From: JAOUEA01 sp963821935
Lineage (GTDB): Bacteria > Actinomycetota > UBA4738 > HRBIN12
Assembly: GCA_963821935.1 (NCBI GenBank)
Contig: CAWGFM010000002.1
Location: forward strand, 186,001 to 250,000
Length of the DNA: 64,000 bases
Reading direction: 5' to 3'
Shown piece after piece: positions 59,219-64,000 of this stretch (position 1 is its first letter; each line of letters begins with the position of its first letter). Made by a program: the position numbers and the translations under genes. The notes below the pieces were generated by a model. The model did no database searches, was not told where the DNA came from, and saw only the letters and a list, made by a program, of their open reading frames with translations.

Positions 59219-59991
59219 TGGGTCTGCTCGAAACCACCCTGCGGGACGTGCGCGGGGCAGGCCATCGTGCGTTCGTGCCCTACCTCACGGGCGGGTTCCC
59301 GGGGGTCGACGTCTCGGTGCTGCAGGGTTTGCAGGCGGCTGGAGCCGACGCCGTGGAGGTCGGCATCCCGTTCTCCGACCCGGTCATGGACGGCGGCGTG
59401 ATCCAGGAGGCATCGCGCCGTTCCCTGGAGGCCGGTACCACGCCCGACGATGTGTTCGCGCTGATCGACGAGGCCGGGCTGTCGATCCCGGTCGCCGTGA
59501 TGACCTACGTGAACCCCGTGGTGCGGCTCGGGATCGAGGCGTTCCTCGATCGCGCGCGAGACGCGGGCGTCAGCGGGATCATCGTCCCCGACGTGCCGGT
59601 GGACGAAGCCGATCAGCTGTGCGGCGAGGCCGCCGGCCGGGGGGTCGATGCGGTCTTGCTGGCGGCTCCCGGATCCGCGCCGGAGCGTCTGGACGCCATC
59701 GCGGGTCGGTCCCACGGGTTCATCTACTGCGTGGCGACCTACGGCGTGACCGGGGCCAGGGACGAGCTCTCCGACACGGCGCGATCCGTCGTCGAATCGC
59801 TCCGGCCACGCACCGACCTGCCGCTGCTGGCAGGCGTGGGGATCGCCACCCCGGACCAGGCCGCCGACGCGTGCACGTTCGCGGACGGCGTGATCGTGGG
59901 GAGCGCCCTCATGAGCCCGATGGTCCAGGGCGAGCCCGACCGCATGCTCGAGCTGGCGGCTCGCTTCTTCGATGCCACCCGTGTCGGTTGA
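59218..59991 (+). CDS. trpA: tryptophan synthase alpha chain
   Basis: 257 residues, ATG sharing one base with the trpB stop. AFVPYLTGGFPG, ADAVEVGIPFSDPVMDGGVIQ with the catalytic Glu, GIIVPDVPVDEA with the catalytic Asp, and IYCVATYGVTGARDEL are the TrpA signatures. It splits indole-glycerol phosphate to indole. Last enzyme gene of the trp set; the next frame starts in its stop (TTGA). Confidence 0.93.
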
Positions 59992-61322
59992 TCGTGGCGC
60001 GGACCGCTGCGATCCGGCGCGCCATCAGGAAGACGTCGCTGTTGCCGTTCGCATTCGTGCTGACTGCGTCCGCGTGTTTCGGGCCGGATGCGCAGGGTCC
60101 GCCGGATGGCGTGTCCGCGACGCCCGATCCGCTCGGCACGATCACGATCGCGCCGGGTGAGCCGATCCAGCTGGGGATGATGCTGGAGGGCGCCTCCGGT
60201 CCCGGCTCCACGACCGGCCTCGACGCCGCCAGAGGCGTCCAGCTGGCCGTGGACTTCCTGGACGGTGCCTTCGATGGCGACCCGGGGCCCTTGCTCGATC
60301 ACCCGGTGACGGTGACCGAGATGCCCGGGGGGTGCGAGTCGCGGCCTGACGCCGGCGCTCCCGCGGATGCGGTTCCCGAGGAGCTGGTGGGCGTGATCGG
60401 GCCCGGATGTGCCCACGCGGTCTTGTCCGACGCCGCCGCCGGCCTCGCCGAACGCGGGGTGGTGATGATTTCGCCGACGGCGACCGAGGCCGATCTCACC
60501 GAGCCCGACACCCGGCCGGCGACGTTCTTCCGGACCGCGTACAACGACCTCCTCGAAGGCGCCGCGGTGGCCGATTACGCCACAGGCGAACTGGAGGCGG
60601 CCAGGAGCGGGGTCGCCACCGACGAGGCGGGGACGACGGGGGCGGCGTCGTCCTTCCGAACCAGGTTCGAAGCCGACCAGGGGATCGTCGCCGTGGCAGG
60701 CACGCTGCAGGTGACCACCGACGTCACTCGTCTGATGCGGGCGATCGCGCTCGGACGCCCGGAGTTCGTCTACCTGGTGGGCCGGCGTTCGGAGTGTGCG
60801 GACGCCGCCCGAGAAGCTGCTGCGCTGCCATCGTTGCGGGGCGTGCCCGTGGTCGCGTCGGCCGGATGTTTCGACCCGGCGTTCGTGGTCGACCACGCGG
60901 CCTCGGTGCTGATGCACCTGTCCGGCCCCGACCTCACGGAACTCTCCGACGACGACTTCTACCGCATGCAGTTCCTGACGGCCTACCAGGAGCAGTTCGG
61001 AACGATGCCGGTGGGTGCGTTCCATGCGCAGGCCTACGACGCCACGTTGATGCTGTTGGACGCGATCGATCGGGTCGCCGAACGACAGGACGACGGCACG
61101 CTCATGATCGGTCGCACCGCGCTGCTGGATGCGGTGTCCGCGACCAGCGGCGTGACCGGCATCTCGGGCACGATCACGTGCACGGAGTCCGGCGACTGCG
61201 CCCCCGAGGCCACGATCGCCGTGTTCCTGGTGCCGGAAGTGCCGGTGGATGGAGGCGTCCCCGGCGCCGAGCCCGTCTTCACCGAGACGGTTGCCTTGGC
61301 CGATCTCCTGCCCGAATCGTGA
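59988..61322 (+). CDS. Leu-type ABC transporter substrate-binding lipoprotein, second copy
   Basis: 444 residues from TTG 59988 (TTGA overlap with trpA); GTG 59994 is an alternative. Signal peptide with RRAIRKTSLLPFAFVLTASAC and a lipobox ASAC. The mature protein is homologous to the binding protein at 49.5 kb along its length: PIQLGMMLEGASG, LVGVIGPGCAHAVL, FFRTAYNDLLEGAAV, and a closing GTITCTESGDC matching GTLTCTEDGDC. It has no permease or ATPase beside it and may share LivHMGF. Coupling to the trp genes suggests an aromatic or related ligand, unproven. Confidence 0.83.
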   Translation: MIVARTAAIRRAIRKTSLLPFAFVLTASACFGPDAQGPPDGVSATPDPLGTITIAPGEPIQLGMMLEGASGPGSTTGLDAARGVQLAVDFLDGAFDGDPGPLLDHPVTVTEMPGGCESRPDAGAPADAVPEELVGVIGPGCAHAVLSDAAAGLAERGVVMISPTATEADLTEPDTRPATFFRTAYNDLLEGAAVADYATGELEAARSGVATDEAGTTGAASSFRTRFEADQGIVAVAGTLQVTTDVTRLMRAIALGRPEFVYLVGRRSECADAAREAAALPSLRGVPVVASAGCFDPAFVVDHAASVLMHLSGPDLTELSDDDFYRMQFLTAYQEQFGTMPVGAFHAQAYDATLMLLDAIDRVAERQDDGTLMIGRTALLDAVSATSGVTGISGTITCTESGDCAPEATIAVFLVPEVPVDGGVPGAEPVFTETVALADLLPES

Positions 61323-61341
61323 ACGCCGCTCGAGGGACCGG

Positions 61342-61425
61342 TGCCGGGAGAGGGGGTCGAACCCTCACGAGCCGAAGCTCACGGGATTTTGAGTCCCGCG
61401 CGTCTGCCAGTTCCGCCATCCCGGC
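61342..61425 (-). tRNA. tRNA-Leu (anticodon CAA)
   Basis: 84 bases on the minus strand. Acceptor stem GCCGGGA/TCCCGGC, D-arm, anticodon stem CGGGA/TCCCG with loop CTCAAAA (anticodon CAA, codon UUG), a long variable arm GAGC-TTCG-GCTC as in class II tRNAs, and T-arm GAGGG-TTCGACC-CCCTC. CCA is not encoded. It lies between two binding-protein genes and points against them. Confidence 0.95.
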
Positions 61426-61452
61426 CGGAGCTCCATACGATAGCGGGCGCGG

Positions 61453-62605
61453 GTGGATCCCCAGTCGCCGCGGGCTGTTCCCGGTCCTGTTGGCGGGTGC
61501 CATGGCGCTGGCGGCCTGCTCGTCGCCAGGGGCCGGGGGAGGCGACCGGCCGCTCGTGCGCGTTGCCTTTCTGCAGGATCTTTCGATCCCCTCACACGTC
61601 GATCTGGTGTCGCCGTCGTTCCTGTCGTTCGACCTGGCACTCCATCGATCCGTCGAGGAGGGCGGCATCGACGTCGAGATCGAGGTCGTCCAGATGGATA
61701 CGGAAGGGGACGCCGAGCGCGCGCTGGAGTTCGCCGAGGAGGTCGTCGACGATCCTTCCTACGTGGCGGCGGTCGTGGCGCCGTTCTGGTCCGAGCCGCC
61801 CCAGGTCGCCAGCGCGCTTGCGGGAGCGGGGGTGCCCACGTTCAGCCTGTCGCCGCAGAGTCCGTCGCCCGAGGTCGGCACCCAGGGCCTGTGGCGCCGG
61901 TTCGTGCCCGATGCCTCGCTGCAGGTGTCGGCGTTGGCGGACGCCGTCGAAGCGGGCATGAGCGGCGCCGTCGACGAGGCGCGAGGCGGACCGGTGTGCA
62001 TCGGAGCGGAGGACTGGCCCGCATCGATCGACCTGCAGCGCGATCTCGACGAGATCCTCGCTCCTGAGATCCCGCGCGTGCTGCTCAGCGAGGAGACCGT
62101 CGAGCCCGCTCTCGAGGACGAGGCCGGCTGCAGCCTGCTCGTATGGACCGGAGCCCCGGAAGGCGCCGAAGCGGTGACGGCGGCACTGGGCGAGGCCGGA
62201 GCGGGATCGTCCGTGGACCTCGCGAGCGACGCGATGAAGACAGTGATCCCGCCCACGGTGCCCACGCACGAGGGCGAGGTGCCTCGGGTCCTGACGTGCC
62301 CGTGTGTCGACGTCACGACCGCACGCACCGAGGCAGCACGCCGATTCGTCAACGCCTACCAGGCGGAGAACGGCCTGGCCCCCGGGATCTATGCGGCCGA
62401 GGCGTGGGACGCCGCCACCGTGCTCGGGGGTGTGCTCACGACCGGAGCTCGCGATCGTGCCGCGGTCGCCGAGGGTCTCGCCGGCATCGAGTCAACCGTC
62501 GGCGTGGCCCGCAGCTACGCGTTCGATGAGGCCGGCGAGATGGTCGATCCTCGCGTCGATCTGTACGCAGCAGCAGGATCTCGCTGGCTGCCGATCGCGG
62601 CCTGA
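61453..62605 (+). CDS. divergent Leu-type substrate-binding lipoprotein, start uncertain
   Basis: About 380 residues. The frame ending at 62605 reads RRGLFPVLLAGAMALAACSSPG, a lipoprotein signal with lipobox LAAC, then VRVAFLQDLSIPSH, YVAAVVAPFWSEPPQVASAL and IYAAEAWDAATVLGG, a weak Peripla_BP_6 pattern. The frame has no ATG or GTG before the signal peptide; the first in-frame TTG is 61490 and ATG 61502. GTG 61453 is in another frame, so a one-base error between 61453 and 61478 is possible, and the boundary given is provisional. No transporter partners adjoin it. Confidence 0.7.
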
Positions 62606-62614
62606 GCTGGTGGC

Positions 62615-62648
62615 CGATGGGATGCGAGGGGAATCCGTGGTCCCATCG
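62615..62648 (+). terminator. candidate terminator hairpin
   Basis: CGATGGGA at 62615-62622 pairs perfectly with TCCCATCG at 62641-62648 across an 18-base loop, ten bases after the stop of the preceding gene and before a new promoter. Confidence 0.4.
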
Positions 62649-62687
62649 TTCGCGTAGTCCTTCTGGGGGGTAGTTCGCCTCATGGCG

Positions 62688-62716
62688 TTGCTCGCATCGG
62701 CCCCCCGGCCTATAGT
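62688..62716 (+). promoter_or_regulatory. promoter of the polar amino-acid ABC operon
   Basis: TTGCTC at 62688-62693 and TATAGT at 62711-62716 with an ideal 17-base spacer. The leader is ~45 bases and ends in GGAGG at 62757-62761 before ATG 62768. One of the best promoters in the window. Confidence 0.7.
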
Positions 62717-62767
62717 CCGGCCGATGGTAGGGGCGCGCGCGACCTGCGTCCCGGAAGGAGGAACTTG

Positions 62768-63679
62768 ATGCGGAAGTTCAAGCTTCGTTCGCTCGTCGCG
62801 CTGCTCGCGGTGCTCGCACTGACCGCCGCAGCTTGCGGGAGCGACGATGAGCCGACCGTGAATGACGGTGGGGGAGGCGGCGGCGCGACGACGGGTGTCT
62901 GCGCGACCAACGACACCACGGGGGACCTGCTCGCCCAGATCTGTGAAGAAGGCGTGATCCGAGTTTCGACCGACCCCGCCTATCCGCCGCAGTCGTCGTT
63001 GAATCCCGAAACGCAGGAGTACGAGGGCTTCGACATCGACGTCGCGACTGCGATCGCCGACAAGCTCGGCGTCACGATCGAGTGGGAGACCCCGAAGTGG
63101 GAATCCATCACGGCTGGCAATTGGCAAGGCCGTTGGGACATGAGCGTCGGTTCGATGACTGTGACCGAAGAGCGCTCCGAGGTCCTCGACTTCTCGCCCG
63201 CCTACTACTTCACCCCGGCTGCGGTGGCTGTTCCCGGCGACAGCGGCATCACATCCTTCGACCAGCTCTCGGGGATGACCCTCGGCACGTGCGCCGGCTG
63301 CACGTACGATTTCTACCTGCAAGGCACACTCGAGATCCCCGGTTTCACCTTCCCGGCCAACCCGATCTCGGACGCTGTCATCAAGGGTTTCGACACCGAC
63401 TCGACGGCCATCCAGGCGTTGGAGTCGGGACAGGTGGACGCGGTGGTGTCGGCGCAGCCGACCTTGCAAGCCGCCATCGACAAAGGGCGCGACATGGTGC
63501 TAGTGGGTGAGCCGCTCTTCTACGAGCCGCTCTCCGTAGCGATCGACAAAGAGTCGGACCTCGATCAGGCTTCGCTGGTGACCGCCGTATCCTCGATCGT
63601 CGAGGAGCTGCACAGTGACGGGACACTGTCCGACCTCTCTATGGAGTGGTTCGGCGAGGACCTGACCGTCGAGCAGTGA
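62768..63679 (+). CDS. polar amino-acid ABC transporter substrate-binding lipoprotein
   Basis: 303 residues from ATG 62768, six bases after GGAGG; TTG 62765 is less likely. Signal peptide to LALTAAAC (lipobox TAAC), then a Gly-rich linker. The mature part is the HisJ/GlnH-type SBP_bac_3 fold: GVIRVSTDPAYPPQSS, YEGFDIDVATAIADKLGV, WDMSVGSMTVTEERSEVLDFSPAYY and LESGQVDAVVSAQPT. It binds polar amino acids or opine-like ligands. The permease gene follows after 35 bases. Confidence 0.9.
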   Translation: MRKFKLRSLVALLAVLALTAAACGSDDEPTVNDGGGGGGATTGVCATNDTTGDLLAQICEEGVIRVSTDPAYPPQSSLNPETQEYEGFDIDVATAIADKLGVTIEWETPKWESITAGNWQGRWDMSVGSMTVTEERSEVLDFSPAYYFTPAAVAVPGDSGITSFDQLSGMTLGTCAGCTYDFYLQGTLEIPGFTFPANPISDAVIKGFDTDSTAIQALESGQVDAVVSAQPTLQAAIDKGRDMVLVGEPLFYEPLSVAIDKESDLDQASLVTAVSSIVEELHSDGTLSDLSMEWFGEDLTVEQ

Positions 63680-63714
63680 TGCTTCGATGAGCAACATCCA
63701 CGACGGGGGGCAAC

Positions 63715-64000
63715 GTGGCGATCAGTGAGACGGGGGCCGGGGCGACCCGGCCCCCCGCTCAACGACCGACCGGGCGCATGGAAGGACTGGCGCAGAGGAG
63801 CGCCGGCGTATCGTTCCGTCTGAAGGTGGCGATCGTCTGGATCGTGATCTTCGTCATCCTGGGCTTCCTGTTCAACGCAGCGAAGTTCGACACGCAGTTC
63901 ATGCGCGATCGCGCAGACTTCGTCCTGAAGGGCCTCACGTACACGGTCATCATCGCGCTCGCAGGTATCGTTCTCGCCGTCTTCATGGCGCTGATCGGCT
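63715..64000 (+). CDS. polar amino-acid ABC transporter permease, cut by window end
   Basis: 95 codons visible from GTG 63715, with GGGGGG at 63704-63709. One helix (VAIVWIVIFVILGFLF) and then FVLKGLTYTVIIALAGIVLAVFMALIG, the usual start of the HisM/GlnP-type permease core. ATG 63778 (MEGLAQRSAG...) is an in-frame alternative; it would leave the hairpin at 63732-63755 outside the gene as an attenuator. The partner ATPase should lie beyond the window. Confidence 0.82.
   Translation, partial: MAISETGAGATRPPAQRPTGRMEGLAQRSAGVSFRLKVAIVWIVIFVILGFLFNAAKFDTQFMRDRADFVLKGLTYTVIIALAGIVLAVFMALIG
63732..63755 (+). terminator. GC-rich hairpin at the start of the permease gene
   Basis: Perfect 10-base stem GGGGGCCGGG / CCCGGCCCCC with a GCGA tetraloop. 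It mirrors the hairpin at 50901-50934, which also lies between a binding protein and its permease. Either it is a coding hairpin near GTG 63715, or the true start is ATG 63778 and it is an attenuator. Confidence 0.5.

Overview
The window is about 64 kb of GC-rich, gene-dense DNA from a member of the Actinomycetota. Signs of this are DUF3040, a TgpA-type transglutaminase, SepF plus a Wag31-type DivIVA, a division cluster with no ftsA, a DnaE2/DUF6504 mutagenesis cassette, a short translational T-box before ileS, an F420-type luciferase-like oxidoreductase, and a MurE with the DNPR motif of meso-diaminopimelate-adding enzymes. I cannot name a genus. The gene content would fit a deep-branching or uncultured lineage.

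Layout. 0-8.5 kb holds a sulfoquinovose-synthase/membrane glycosyltransferase pair, a cysteine-desulfurase-like protein, an LLM oxidoreductase, a membrane protein, a DUF402 protein, ornithine aminotransferase, a histidine phosphatase and an acetyltransferase. 8.58-14.3 kb is a probable LexA-controlled mutagenesis operon: promoter, SOS box, DUF6504, a small membrane protein, a Pyr_excise-like protein, DnaE2 and DinB. 14.4-20.0 kb holds DUF3040, a MerR regulator, and a TgpA/DUF58/MoxR operon on the minus strand. 20.3-20.9 kb is an HNH gene bracketed by two copies of a 41-42 base repeat. 21.0-39.8 kb is the division and cell-wall cluster: mraZ, a 42-residue membrane ORF, rsmH, ftsL, ftsI, murE, murF, mraY, murD, ftsW, murG, murC, murB, ftsQ, ftsZ, a yggS homologue, sepF, yggT and divIVA. 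Most starts overlap the previous stop as GTGA, ATGA or TTGA. 39.7-48.8 kb holds ileS with a T-box, a DksA-like protein, lspA, an RluD-type synthase and dnaE1. 48.8-64 kb is an amino-acid region: a LON-domain protein, a complete branched-chain ABC transporter (livJHMGF order), an ornithine cyclodeaminase-like gene, a divergent HisA homologue with trpC-trpB-trpA, two more Leu-type binding lipoproteins around tRNA-Leu(CAA), and the start of a polar amino-acid ABC system.

How the genes work together. The cell-wall cluster makes lipid II (MurB to MurG, MraY) and builds the septum (FtsZ, SepF, FtsQ, FtsL, FtsW, FtsI), with DivIVA for polar growth. dnaE1 and dnaE2 in one window give the replicative and the error-prone polymerase. 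The amino-acid genes combine uptake of branched-chain and polar amino acids with tryptophan synthesis and ornithine catabolism.

Sequence quality. At least six genes (histidine phosphatase, murE, divIVA, dnaE1, and trpB twice) are split by single-base shifts while both halves keep strongly conserved family sequence. Several are essential, so these are more likely sequencing or assembly indels than real pseudogenes. The affected genes are annotated across the shift.
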